64,000 nucleotides of DNA, taken from Brachionus rotundiformis (lineage: Eukaryota > Rotifera > Eurotatoria > Ploima > Brachionidae). Where the stretch lies: the NCBI GenBank assembly GCA_016802295.1, contig JAESIW010000032.1, positions 60,444-124,443 on the forward strand, written 5' to 3'. A program made the translations under genes and the position numbers. The stretch's first letter is position 1. Each line of letters opens with the position of its first letter. Below are positions 1 through 7,694 of the stretch, piece after piece. The notes below the pieces were generated by a model. That model saw only the letters and a program-made list of their open reading frames with translations, was not told the DNA's origin and ran no database searches.

Positions 1-1056
1 ACCCATTAAAGGATTTTTAATAAACAAAATTATTATAGTGGCTATAACCAAAGTTAAAACCACACCGCCTTGTGTTAATTTACTAGATGGATTGTATTCT
101 TTTTTTAAAATACCACTAAACACAATACCGCCAGAAAGCCCAGCTGTAATGCTAGAAGCCACCCCCGCAAACAATAATGCAATAGCAAACACCAACCACG
201 CATTGTTGCCTAGCAGTGGTTTTAACAAATCTGCTGCTTGCGATAATTCTTCTACTATAATAGATTGCTTAAAAAAAACTTCGGCCGCTAAAATAATAAT
301 AATGCTATTAATAGCCCAACCTAAAATCATAGAAATTATAGTGTCTATAAACTCGTATTTTAATAGTTTTTGCTTAATTTTATTGTTGCTAAAGTGCCAA
401 TTTTTGGTTTGTATAATTTCGGAATGTAAAAATAAGTTATGTGGCATTACCACCGCCCCTAAAGCCGCCACTATTAAGTATAAAGACCCCTGCGGAATAT
501 TAGGCACGGCCGAATTATAAATTACTTGTTGCCAATCTACATTAAACAATGTTAGTTCGTAAATAAAGCAAAAACCAATTATTGCTACAAACGAAATAAT
601 TAGTTTTTCTAGCTTTTTATAGTTAGTAAATATTATTAAACCAACCACCAAAGCCAGTATTAAAAATGCAGAAAACTTAATATTAATACTAAATAACATG
701 TTTATAGCAATGGCAGCCCCTAAAATTTCGGCAACGGCAGTAGAAATACTAGCTATAAATGCACTACCCAATATACCTTTAGATAAATAATTAGGCAAAT
801 GCAAATAAGTGTTTTCTGCCAAACAGTAGCCTGTAGCTATACCCAAATGTGCCGAATTATGTTGTAAAATTATTAACATAATGGTAGATGCACTAATAAC
901 CCACAACAGTTTATACCCAAATAAAGACCCCGCAGCTAAATTTGCTGCCCAATTACCGGGGTCTATAAAGCCAACGGTAACTAAAATACCAGGCCCTAAG
1001 TATCTAAAAATTTTTAAGCCACGTATTTTTACAATAGAACTTATTAAACTAGCCAT
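1..1056 (-). CDS. mntH: NRAMP-family divalent metal transporter, partial (C-terminus outside window)
   Basis: The reverse strand is open from an ATG at 1056 to the window edge (352 codons, no stop), so the C-terminus is missing. The protein is an inner-membrane, proton-coupled importer of Mn2+/Fe2+ by family. Two diagnostic metal-binding motifs are present: DPGN at residues 32-35 in the first helix and MPHN at 204-207 in the sixth helix (context GAVVMPHNLFLHS). Hydrophobic segments alternate along the whole length as expected for an 11-12 helix NRAMP, whose usual length is 400-450 residues. An AAGG-type ribosome site lies just upstream. It follows the XRE/S24-like regulator gene on the same strand by 34 nt, so the two are probably co-transcribed. 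Family assignment is firm; the metal is inferred. Confidence 0.9.
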   Translation of the reverse strand, partial: MASLISSIVKIRGLKIFRYLGPGILVTVGFIDPGNWAANLAAGSLFGYKLLWVISASTIMLIILQHNSAHLGIATGYCLAENTYLHLPNYLSKGILGSAFIASISTAVAEILGAAIAINMLFSINIKFSAFLILALVVGLIIFTNYKKLEKLIISFVAIIGFCFIYELTLFNVDWQQVIYNSAVPNIPQGSLYLIVAALGAVVMPHNLFLHSEIIQTKNWHFSNNKIKQKLLKYEFIDTIISMILGWAINSIIIILAAEVFFKQSIIVEELSQAADLLKPLLGNNAWLVFAIALLFAGVASSITAGLSGGIVFSGILKKEYNPSSKLTQGGVVLTLVIATIIILFIKNPLMG

Positions 1057-1090
1057 TATAAAACCTTACATACATATGTTTATACATTAA

Positions 1091-1795
1091 TTATAGTAGT
1101 TTTGTATTAATGCGTCCAACTATATTTGCAACCACATTAAATATAATATCGTGTTGGTTTAAATTAATTTCTATAGAATCGTATTCTGCATTGCTAAAAA
1201 TTAATTTTACTAAGTAGGTATTTTTAAATTGTAACTTACAAATTAAATAATAATTGTTATAGTTAACCAAGCAATAACCATTATAATTGTTTTGGTTAAC
1301 TTTTTTAGCTATAACGGTATCTTTAGGGTTTATTGTGGGCTTCATTGTATCGGTTTGGGCTATAAATGCAAAAATATCGTTATCTATAAACGATAAATTA
1401 AATTCGTTTTTAAACCACTCGGCATCTAAAGTTAAGGTTTGTTGGCTATGCAATATGTGTTGATGAGTATAAATACCGCTTCCTGCATCTTGTTCCGACT
1501 TATACAATGGCAAAACAGCATTTTTATTTAAATCTTTTTCTTTAGCTCCGTATTCTTGGCTTATATCTTTTAGGTCTATTTGCAAAATAGATGCAATTTT
1601 TTGCAAAACTGGTAAACTAGGGGTATTATTGCCACTTAAATACCTAGAAACCGTAGCTTGGGTAACTCCTAAATAGTTAGCAAAGTCTATTTGGTTGCTA
1701 AATTTGGTTTTCATAGCGTTTTCTATTAAACTTTTAACTTTTGTGTTGTTAGATTTTCCGCTAATGTTGGTTTTTTTTATAACATTTTTTGCCAT
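1091..1795 (-). CDS. XRE-family repressor with S24/LexA-like C-terminal domain
   Basis: This 234-residue protein has an N-terminal helix-turn-helix of the XRE/Cro type (about residues 32-75, including DFANYLGVTQATVSRYLSG). Its C-terminal half resembles the S24 fold of CI/LexA repressors. The position of the catalytic serine in the usual SMxPT motif is Thr150 (DTMKPT), while the expected lysine is kept at Lys187 (ICKLQ). Autocleavage is therefore doubtful, although threonine might substitute. I chose the ATG at 1795, preceded by an AGG site, over a TTG 33 nt upstream. The gene lies directly before the metal transporter gene on the same strand, so it may control metal uptake; that is inference from position only. 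Confidence 0.8.
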   Translation of the reverse strand: MAKNVIKKTNISGKSNNTKVKSLIENAMKTKFSNQIDFANYLGVTQATVSRYLSGNNTPSLPVLQKIASILQIDLKDISQEYGAKEKDLNKNAVLPLYKSEQDAGSGIYTHQHILHSQQTLTLDAEWFKNEFNLSFIDNDIFAFIAQTDTMKPTINPKDTVIAKKVNQNNYNGYCLVNYNNYYLICKLQFKNTYLVKLIFSNAEYDSIEINLNQHDIIFNVVANIVGRINTKLL

Positions 1796-1815
1796 AACTA
1801 TACCTATGTTTATAC

Positions 1816-1826
1816 GTGTTATACAC
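1816..1826. promoter_or_regulatory. Interrupted palindrome near the repressor start (possible operator)
   Basis: GTGT-TAT-ACAC lies 21 bp upstream of the XRE/S24-like gene start, in the divergent region shared with the DeoR-type gene. Its position fits autoregulation, but arms of only four bases can arise by chance in AT-rich DNA. Confidence 0.25.
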
Positions 1827-1886
1827 AATATATTTTTTACTTAATATATACTTTATATACACTATTTTAATGGTTATTAAAACTAA

Positions 1887-1903
1887 TATTATACACTATA
1901 ATA
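1887..1903. promoter_or_regulatory. 17-bp dyad TATTATA-CAC-TATAATA (possible operator)
   Basis: Perfect 7-bp arms flank CAC in the intergenic region between the divergent XRE/S24-like and DeoR-type genes. The arms include TATAAT on each strand, so the dyad could also be overlapping -10 elements. No regulator can be assigned from sequence. Confidence 0.3.
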
Positions 1904-1934
1904 CAAAATATTTTATATTTAATACTAAATTGCG

Positions 1935-1963
1935 TTGTATTTGTTTTTATTTTGTTGTATAAT
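1935..1963 (+). promoter_or_regulatory. Sigma70-type promoter for the DeoR-family gene
   Basis: TTGTAT at 1935-1940 and TATAAT at 1958-1963 are separated by exactly 17 nt, 60 nt ahead of the ATG at 2024. The match is good for this AT-rich genome. Confidence 0.55.
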
Positions 1964-2023
1964 GATAATTACAGTGTAAAAAACACAAATCTTAACATTT
2001 ATTAATAAACAAAGTATACACAC

Positions 2024-2806
2024 ATGTTATTAGATAAAAGACGCCAAGAGATAATTAAACTTGCAGAGCTAAGGCAGGGTATATCAATTAAAGATTTAGC
2101 AGATCACTTTAAAGTTTCTACCATGACTATTTTAAGAGACATTAAAGTACTAGAAGAGCGTAGCTTAATAGAATCGGTAAGAGGGGGCGTATTACCGTTA
2201 GATGTACACAAGGCAGCAAACAATTACGCTAATTATTACGAGTATAAAAAACGTTCTGCTATGTTAGAAAAACAAGACATTGCATCGTGGTGCGTAGATA
2301 ATTTAGTGCAAGATAGAATGATTTTAGCCCTAGAAGGTGGTTCTTCTGTGGCTTCGTTAATTAGGTTTTTAAATAATAAAAAACGTATAACCGTATTAAC
2401 TAACGGCTTTTTTGTAGCGCAAGAAGCATTATCGCACTTAAACGAATCTAGCAAAGTAATTTTAAGCGGTGGTTTAATAGAAAAATCTTCGTACGTAATG
2501 GTAGGGCCAGACGCCGAAACCTTTTTTAACGATAAATACATAGACATTGCCTTTATTAGCTGTGTAGCATTTGATTTAAACGTAGGGCCAATGGATTCTA
2601 ACCCGTTAGATATTCAGGTAAAAAAAGCTATGATTAAAAACGCTAAAAAAAGAGTATTACTACTAGATACCACTAAGTTTGATAGAAGGTCTATTTTACC
2701 AACTATAGCATTAAACGAAGTTAATACTATAGTTACTAACAAAAATATAGACGATGATATTAAAAAAGCATTACTTTCTTTTGGTATAGAAACGCATTTT
2801 GTATAA
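2024..2806 (+). CDS. DeoR/GlpR-family transcriptional regulator
   Basis: The 260-residue length is typical of the family. The N-terminal winged helix (about residues 5-58, with GISIKDLADHFKVSTMTILRD) is the DeoR DNA-binding domain, and the rest is the sugar-phosphate-sensing domain (LALEGGSSVASLI near 102, then a Rossmann-like core with LLLDTTKFDR near 212). Such proteins usually repress carbohydrate or glycerol-3-phosphate genes and respond to phosphorylated sugars. No sugar operon lies beside it; the neighbours are a divergent repressor and the convergent rlmB, so its target is unknown. No clear Shine-Dalgarno sequence precedes the ATG. Confidence 0.85.
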   Translation: MLLDKRRQEIIKLAELRQGISIKDLADHFKVSTMTILRDIKVLEERSLIESVRGGVLPLDVHKAANNYANYYEYKKRSAMLEKQDIASWCVDNLVQDRMILALEGGSSVASLIRFLNNKKRITVLTNGFFVAQEALSHLNESSKVILSGGLIEKSSYVMVGPDAETFFNDKYIDIAFISCVAFDLNVGPMDSNPLDIQVKKAMIKNAKKRVLLLDTTKFDRRSILPTIALNEVNTIVTNKNIDDDIKKALLSFGIETHFV

Positions 2807-2810
2807 AAAA

Positions 2811-2852
2811 TACAAAGCGATTCGCAAAATTAAGTTAATTTAGCTTTTTGTA
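2811..2852. terminator. Possible bidirectional terminator between convergent genes
   Basis: TACAAAGC (2811-2818) can pair with GCTTTTTGTA (2843-2852) if two T residues bulge out. The element lies between the stops of the DeoR-type gene and rlmB, which converge. The loop is long and the stem imperfect. Confidence 0.3.
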
Positions 2853-2856
2853 ATAT

Positions 2857-3615
2857 TTATAAATTATTTTTACTTACCTCGTACATAGCAATGGCGGCCG
2901 CATTACTAATATTTAGGCTATCTACACTGTTGCTGTGTATGGGTATTTTTACCACAAAATCACATTTTTTTTCGGTTAAAGATTTTAAACCTTCGCCTTC
3001 TGCCCCCATAACCAATACGGTTTTATTAAATTTTTGCATAGTGTTTATGGTGGTATTAGTATTGGCAGATAAACCAACTACCCAAAAATCTTGCTTTTTT
3101 AGTTCTTCTAAGGCTTGCACCAAGTTAGGCACAGTAATAATGTTTATAGCATCCATTGCCCCAGAGCTGGCTTTAACCATTGCAGAAGTTTCGTTATAAA
3201 TATTTTTTAACATAATTATATGGTTAAACCCAAATGCCACTGCAGAACGCACAACGGCACCTATATTACGGGTATCGGTAACGTTATCTAAAGCTATTAC
3301 GTTGCAAGTACTTAAATTACTAGCGTTTAGTATTAGGCTTTGCAAACTAACAGGGTTTAATTTGCTACAATGCAAAATATAACCTTGATGCACCTCATCC
3401 GATTCGGTAATTTCTGCAATTTGATTTTTAGTAACAATACATAATTTAGGTAATAAGTTAGGGGCAATATTTTGTAAAAAATCTTTGGTTTCTGCAAAGT
3501 TTTGTTGCAAAACCATTATTTTGTAAATATTGCGTTTTTTATTGGTTATAGCACTAAATACCGAATGTTTACCAAATATTAACATTCCTTTATTATAATT
3601 TTGTTTTTGTACCAT
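2857..3615 (-). CDS. rlmB: TrmH-family rRNA 2'-O-methyltransferase (RlmB-like)
   Basis: The 252-residue SPOUT enzyme is predicted to methylate the 2'-OH of a guanosine in 23S rRNA (G2251 for E. coli RlmB) using SAM. An N-terminal substrate-binding domain (about 1-80) begins with the FGKHSVFSAI-type motif. The knotted catalytic domain then carries all three TrmH motifs: NVTDTRNIGAVVRSA (near 110), VLVMGAEGEGL (near 200) and the C-terminal IPIHSNSVDSLNISNAAAIA. The ATG at 3615 has an AAGAG ribosome site. It is divergent from the tRNA-tuf operon and converges on the DeoR-type gene. RlmB rather than TrmH of tRNA is favoured by the N-terminal domain. Confidence 0.88.
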   Translation of the reverse strand: MVQKQNYNKGMLIFGKHSVFSAITNKKRNIYKIMVLQQNFAETKDFLQNIAPNLLPKLCIVTKNQIAEITESDEVHQGYILHCSKLNPVSLQSLILNASNLSTCNVIALDNVTDTRNIGAVVRSAVAFGFNHIIMLKNIYNETSAMVKASSGAMDAINIITVPNLVQALEELKKQDFWVVGLSANTNTTINTMQKFNKTVLVMGAEGEGLKSLTEKKCDFVVKIPIHSNSVDSLNISNAAAIAMYEVSKNNL

Positions 3616-3798
3616 GTGTACTCTTTAATATGCTTAAAATGTATTAATTTTATATGTTTGTAATAATTAAGTATACATTATATAAAAATATATGTTGTAA
3701 ATTTTTATTATTAATATTATTATTATGTTGTAAGCAAAATGTTTTTACTTATTTGTTAGTTGCATGTAGCAATTAGTAAATATAACTAGTTTTAATAA

Positions 3799-3884
3799 GG
3801 ATGGGTGCCCGAGTGGCTAAAGGGGGCTGACTGTAAATCAGTTGACGTGAGTCTACGTAAGTTCGAATCTTACCCCATCCACCA
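3799..3884 (+). tRNA. tRNA-Tyr (GTA)
   Basis: The 7-bp acceptor stem GGATGGG/CCCATCC, anticodon stem CTGA/TCAG with GTA at 3833-3835, a class II long variable arm and a TTCGAAT T-loop are all present. The 3' CCA is encoded. It heads the tRNA-Tyr/tRNA-Gly/tuf/tRNA-Trp/secE/nusG series common in Alphaproteobacteria. Confidence 0.96.
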
Positions 3885-3963
3885 TTAAAATTTCTAAAAA
3901 AATCATTTTAGCAATAATTAATTTAAAAACTATAAATGTTATAAATATTAGTGTTTAATTTGT

Positions 3964-4037
3964 GCGGGCGTAGCTCAATGGTAGAGCCGAAGCCTTCCAA
4001 GCTTAAGACGAGGGTTCGATTCCCTTCGCCCGCTCCA
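3964..4037 (+). tRNA. tRNA-Gly (TCC)
   Basis: The acceptor stem GCGGGCG/CGCCCGC is perfect, the anticodon loop CTTCCAA gives TCC, the T-loop is TTCGATT and CCA is encoded. The bottom pair of the anticodon stem (27-43) is a G-A mismatch, leaving a 4-bp stem. It lies 77 nt before tuf. Confidence 0.95.
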
Positions 4038-4114
4038 ATAAAAATTATATTAATACACTAAAATAAAAAACTATATAGTAAGTTACATAGCAAATACAAT
4101 AGGAGAAGTGTAAA

Positions 4115-5305
4115 ATGGCTAAAGATAAGTACGAGAGAACGAAACCGCATGTTAACATAGGCACAATAGGCCATGTGGATCATGGTAAAACGTCTTTAAC
4201 GGCGGCGTTAACAAAGATATTAGGAGAAACAGGTGGTGGAGAGTTTGTATCATACGAAGAGATAGATAAGTCTCCTGAAGAGAAGGCTAGGGGTATAACT
4301 ATTAGTGCATCGCACGTGGAGTACGAGACAGCAACAAGGCATTATGCGCATGTGGATTGTCCGGGGCATGCTGACTATATTAAGAATATGATAACTGGAG
4401 CTGCGCAGATGGACGGAGCTATATTGGTAGTTAGTGCAACAGACGGCCCTATGCCACAAACCAGAGAGCATATATTGTTGGCAAAGCAAGTTGGTGTACC
4501 TGCTATAGTAGTGTTTATGAATAAAGTGGACATGGTAGAAGATAGCGAGTTGGTAGATTTGGTTGAGATGGAAGTAAGAGACTTATTAAATAAGTATGAT
4601 TTTCCTGGGGATGATACGCCGATAATTAAAGGTAGTGCGTTGTGTGCGTTAGAAGGCAAGCAACCAGAGTTAGGTAAGGAAGCTATATTAAAGTTAGCGG
4701 AGGCTATAGATACGTTTATACCTATGCCGTCTAGACCTAAAGACAAAACGTTTTTAATGCCAATAGAAGATGTATTTTCAATAAGTGGAAGGGGCACTGT
4801 TGTAACTGGAAGGATAGAGCAGGGAGTTGTTAAGGTTGGAGAAGAGATAGAGATAGTTGGATTAAAAGATACGGCTAAAACAACGTGTACTGGTGTAGAG
4901 ATGTTTAGGAAGTTGTTGGATGAGGGTGAAGCTGGAGATAACGTTGGTGTGTTGTTAAGAGGAACTAAGAGAGAAGAAGTTGAGCGTGGGCAGGTATTAG
5001 CAAAGCCAGGAAGTATAAAAGCGTATACAAATTTTGAGTGTGAGGCTTATATATTGAATAAAGAAGAAGGTGGAAGACATACGCCGTTTTTTGCAAATTA
5101 TCGTCCGCAGTTTTACTTTAGAACAACTGACGTAACAGGAACAGTGCAGTTACCTGCAGGAGTAGAGATGGTAATGCCTGGAGATAACATAAAGTTTGAA
5201 GTAGAGTTAATAGTTCCTGTGGCTATGAACGAGCAATTACGTTTTGCTATTAGAGAAGGTGGCAGAACTGTAGGTGCTGGTATTATTTCTAAAATTATAA
5301 AATAG
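4115..5305 (+). CDS. tuf: Elongation factor Tu, copy 1
   Basis: The 396-residue GTPase delivers aminoacyl-tRNA to the ribosomal A site. G1 (GHVDHGKT, about residues 19-26), the switch I RGITI, G3 DCPGH, G4 NKVD and the two C-terminal beta-barrel domains are intact. AGGAG precedes the ATG. The gene and about 23 nt of upstream sequence are identical to copy 2 at 20213, which indicates gene conversion or recent duplication. Codon use differs from its neighbours: by eye about 22 GAG to 16 GAA, 15 AAG to 13 AAA and 23 ATA to 7 ATT, while surrounding genes favour GAA and AAA. The last 30 or so codons look more like the host. The stop is the tandem TAG TAA. Confidence 0.98.
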   Translation: MAKDKYERTKPHVNIGTIGHVDHGKTSLTAALTKILGETGGGEFVSYEEIDKSPEEKARGITISASHVEYETATRHYAHVDCPGHADYIKNMITGAAQMDGAILVVSATDGPMPQTREHILLAKQVGVPAIVVFMNKVDMVEDSELVDLVEMEVRDLLNKYDFPGDDTPIIKGSALCALEGKQPELGKEAILKLAEAIDTFIPMPSRPKDKTFLMPIEDVFSISGRGTVVTGRIEQGVVKVGEEIEIVGLKDTAKTTCTGVEMFRKLLDEGEAGDNVGVLLRGTKREEVERGQVLAKPGSIKAYTNFECEAYILNKEEGGRHTPFFANYRPQFYFRTTDVTGTVQLPAGVEMVMPGDNIKFEVELIVPVAMNEQLRFAIREGGRTVGAGIISKIIK

Positions 5306-5338
5306 TAAAAACCTTATGGTTTTACAGCTAAGGCATAT

Positions 5339-5414
5339 AGGAGTGTAGCTCAATTGGCAGAGCATCGGTCTCCAAAACCGAGGGCTGGGGGTTCAAATCC
5401 CTCCTCTCCTGCCA
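5339..5414 (+). tRNA. tRNA-Trp (CCA)
   Basis: The acceptor stem AGGAGTG/CTCTCCT has a T-T opposition at pair 6-67. The anticodon loop CTCCAAA gives CCA, the T-arm is GGGGG/CCCTC, and CCA is encoded after a G discriminator. This is the usual position between tuf and secE. A CCA anticodon reads only TGG unless modified, which fits the exclusive use of TGG seen for Trp. Confidence 0.96.
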
Positions 5415-5453
5415 TTTGCTTTAGCGTTGTTAATAAATTAACATGTGGTTTGT

Positions 5454-5654
5454 ATGATAACAAATGTAATAAAGTTTTTTAGTTTAGTAAAGCAAGAATT
5501 TTTTAAGATTACTTGGAGTGATAGAAAACAAGCAGTTTCTATCACTTTAATGGTATTTGTAATGGTGTTTATTACCGCTATGTACTTTTTTGCTCTAGAC
5601 TGGGTGTTATCTTCTGTAGTTAAGTTTTTGTTAAGTTTAGCAACCAAGTTTTAA
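5454..5654 (+). CDS. secE: Preprotein translocase subunit SecE
   Basis: At 66 residues this is a short, single-helix SecE, typical of Alphaproteobacteria. It clamps SecY in the inner membrane. The conserved amphipathic segment VKQEFFKITWSDRKQ precedes one transmembrane helix (about residues 28-60). I chose the ATG at 5454; an in-frame GTG at 5445 would add three residues, and neither has a clear ribosome site. It stands just before nusG, the near-universal order. Confidence 0.93.
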   Translation: MITNVIKFFSLVKQEFFKITWSDRKQAVSITLMVFVMVFITAMYFFALDWVLSSVVKFLLSLATKF

Positions 5655-5677
5655 TTAGGTTAAAAAGGATTTATTTC

Positions 5678-6226
5678 ATGTTTAATTGGTATATTTTACA
5701 AGTTTATTCTAGTTTTGAAAATCGTGTGGTTGAGTCTATACAAGAGCTTGTAAAAAAACGTAATATAGAAGGGCAGATTAAAGAAATTTTAGTTCCAACT
5801 CAAGATGTTTCGCAGGTAAGATATGGTAAAAAAGTTAATCTTAAAAAAAAGTTTTTACCAGGTTATGTATTATTAAACATGGAAATGACAGAAGAACTGT
5901 ATTTGTTAATAAGGTCTTTACCTAGGGTTTCTTCGTTTGTGGGCGGGGTGTCTAACGCAGGTTTACCTTTTGCTGTTAGCCAACAAGAAGTAGACAAATT
6001 ATTAGCTAGCGTTTCAGAAAAATCATCTAGCGAAGAACAAGAATTAATACATTTTGAAGTGGGCGAATCTTTAAATATTATATCAGGGCCGTTTGCCTCT
6101 TTTACCGGAGTTATAGAAGATATTGATTCTGAGAAAAAAAAGCTAAGGTTATCGGTATCTATATTTGGTAGGTCTACACCTGTAGAGTTAGAGTATCATC
6201 AAGTTGAAAAAGTTGAAAGCAAATAA
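5678..6226 (+). CDS. nusG: Transcription termination/antitermination factor NusG
   Basis: The 182-residue protein binds RNA polymerase and couples it to Rho and the ribosome. The NGN domain occupies about residues 3-110 (start NWYILQVYSSFENRV, then LPGYVLLNM). The KOW domain (about 125-175) contains GPFASFTGVIEDID. AAGGA lies upstream of the ATG, and it follows secE by 23 nt in one transcript. Confidence 0.97.
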   Translation: MFNWYILQVYSSFENRVVESIQELVKKRNIEGQIKEILVPTQDVSQVRYGKKVNLKKKFLPGYVLLNMEMTEELYLLIRSLPRVSSFVGGVSNAGLPFAVSQQEVDKLLASVSEKSSSEEQELIHFEVGESLNIISGPFASFTGVIEDIDSEKKKLRLSVSIFGRSTPVELEYHQVEKVESK

Positions 6227-6255
6227 CATATAATTAACGCTAAGTTAACTATATG

Positions 6256-6284
6256 TTGACTAAAGTGTTTTTTTATGTTACATT
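6256..6284 (+). promoter_or_regulatory. Sigma70-type promoter ahead of rplK
   Basis: TTGACT (6256-6261) and TACATT (6279-6284) are separated by 17 nt in the 156-nt gap between nusG and rplK. It would start the rplKAJL-rpoBC transcript about 90 nt before rplK. Confidence 0.7.
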
Positions 6285-6318
6285 AAATAATATTATGGTT
6301 TTTTTTAATATAAAACTA

Positions 6319-6349
6319 TTGCAGTAGACAAGCCAAAGTCGCACTGCAA
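6319..6349 (+). promoter_or_regulatory. rplK leader hairpin (probable L1-binding autoregulatory site)
   Basis: TTGCAGT (6319-6325) pairs with ACTGCAA (6343-6349). Inside, GAC (6327-6329) pairs with GTC (6338-6340) across an asymmetric internal loop. In many bacteria ribosomal protein L1 represses the L11 operon by binding a leader stem with an internal loop like this. The position 34 nt before rplK fits; the L1 contact is inference. Confidence 0.55.
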
Positions 6350-6382
6350 CTCTTTAAAAATCTTTTTACATAGGAGTTTACA

Positions 6383-6808
6383 ATGGCAAAAAAAGTTCAA
6401 ACTTATATAAAATCTCAAGTAGCGGCAGGGCAAGCCTCTCCAGCTTCTTTAGGTTCTACATTAGGCCCTGCGGGTATAAATATTATGGAGTTTTGTAAAG
6501 CGTTTAATGCAACTACTCAGTCTATGGAAGCCGGTATGCCAATACCTGTGGTAATAACTGTGTTTGTGGATAAAACTTTTACGTTTATAACCAAAACGCC
6601 TCCGGTTACTTATTTTTTAAAAAAATTCGCTAATATTAAATCTGGTTCATCTACAACAGGTAGAACACTGGTTGGTGAAATTTCTGAAGAAAAAATTGCA
6701 GAAATTGCTAACTTAAAAATGGTAGATTTAAACGCAAAAGACATGGAAGGAGCGTGCTCTATGATTAGAGGTTCGGCAAAATCTATGGGCTTAAAGGTAG
6801 TGGGGTAA
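6383..6808 (+). CDS. rplK: 50S ribosomal protein L11
   Basis: The 141-residue protein forms the GTPase-associated centre with L10/L12 and is needed for stringent-factor activation. The proline-rich N-terminus (ASPASLGSTLGPAGINIMEF) and the C-terminal rRNA-binding domain (KTPPVTYFLKK, then CSMIRGSAKSMG) are conserved. AGGAG precedes the ATG, and rplA follows after 3 nt. Confidence 0.97.
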   Translation: MAKKVQTYIKSQVAAGQASPASLGSTLGPAGINIMEFCKAFNATTQSMEAGMPIPVVITVFVDKTFTFITKTPPVTYFLKKFANIKSGSSTTGRTLVGEISEEKIAEIANLKMVDLNAKDMEGACSMIRGSAKSMGLKVVG

Positions 6809-6811
6809 AGT

Positions 6812-7513
6812 ATGGCTAAATTATCTAAAAGATTAAAAAAATTAAAAAGCGCTGTAGATTTTAACAAATCTTATAGCGTTACAGAAGCTATTAAATTAAT
6901 TAAAGAGCACAGCAGTGTTAAGTTTGTAGAAACTTTAGATGTAGCGGTTGCCTTAGGGGTAGATTCGCAAAAATCTGACCAATTGGTTAGAGGGGTTTCG
7001 CAATTACCAGGTGGTACTGGAAAAACTGTTAGAGTGGCAGTTTTTGCAACTGGCGATAAAGCCAAAGAAGCAACAGAAGCTGGTGCGGATGTTGTTGGTG
7101 CTGCAGATTTAGTAGAAGAAGTAGCAAAAGGCAATATTAATTTTGATAAATGTATTGCTACGCCAGATATGATGTTATTATTGGGTAAAGTTGCTAAAAT
7201 TTTAGGCCCTAAAGGTTTAATGCCTAATGCTAAACTAGGAAGCGTTACTGTAAATGTTAAAGACGCTGTAACTGCCGCAAAAGGCGGGCAGGTTGAGTTT
7301 AGAGCAGAAAAAGGCGGTATAGTGCATTGTGGCGTTGGTAAATTAGATTTTGCCGATAATGTATTAGAAGAAAACGTTAAAGCTTTGTTAGATTCTTTAA
7401 TTAAAGCAAAGCCGGCTGCTTCTAAAGGGTTGTATTTAAGAAGAGCTTATTTATCTTCTACAATGGGGTTTGCTTTAAGGGTAGATTTATCTAGTGTAGT
7501 TAAGGTAATATAG
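6812..7513 (+). CDS. rplA: 50S ribosomal protein L1
   Basis: The 233-residue, full-length L1 binds the mobile 23S stalk that guides E-site tRNA and is the usual translational repressor of its own operon. The signature GPKGLMPNAKLGSVT and the domain II segment RVAVFATGDKAKEA are present. It is tightly coupled to rplK and ends in the tandem stop TAG TAA. Confidence 0.97.
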   Translation: MAKLSKRLKKLKSAVDFNKSYSVTEAIKLIKEHSSVKFVETLDVAVALGVDSQKSDQLVRGVSQLPGGTGKTVRVAVFATGDKAKEATEAGADVVGAADLVEEVAKGNINFDKCIATPDMMLLLGKVAKILGPKGLMPNAKLGSVTVNVKDAVTAAKGGQVEFRAEKGGIVHCGVGKLDFADNVLEENVKALLDSLIKAKPAASKGLYLRRAYLSSTMGFALRVDLSSVVKVI

Positions 7514-7540
7514 TAAAAAATTATTAAAAATTAACTGTCT

Positions 7541-7590
7541 AAAACCTTGGGTGGCTTGCCTTAATTTCCCAAGCAGACGGTGGGGTTTTC
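7541..7590 (+). promoter_or_regulatory. L10(L12)4 leader structure ahead of rplJ
   Basis: In the 181-nt gap between rplA and rplJ, CTTGGG (7546-7551) pairs with CCCAAG (7568-7573), enclosed by AAAAC with GTTTT of the GGGGTTTT run near 7582-7589. The conserved-looking GCAGACGGTGGGG element lies between the two helices. L10 represses its own translation through leaders of this architecture in many bacteria. The binding itself is inferred. Confidence 0.6.
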
Positions 7591-7694
7591 CACTTTGGAC
7601 TTGTTAGTGCAGTTTTGTAGATTGGCGAATTTATAAAATTGTTATATGTTAAACGCACAGTTTCTTATAAATAGAAGAAATAGGAGATGTTTTA

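Noticed and set aside
38..1090. Plus-strand frames at 38-520 and 881-1090
   Set aside because: Both lie opposite the NRAMP transporter gene, whose motifs are clear on the minus strand.
4250..4797. Antisense reading frames of 79 and 140 codons inside tuf, repeated in all three copies
   Set aside because: They recur only because tuf recurs. They have no ribosome sites and show no protein-like domain pattern.
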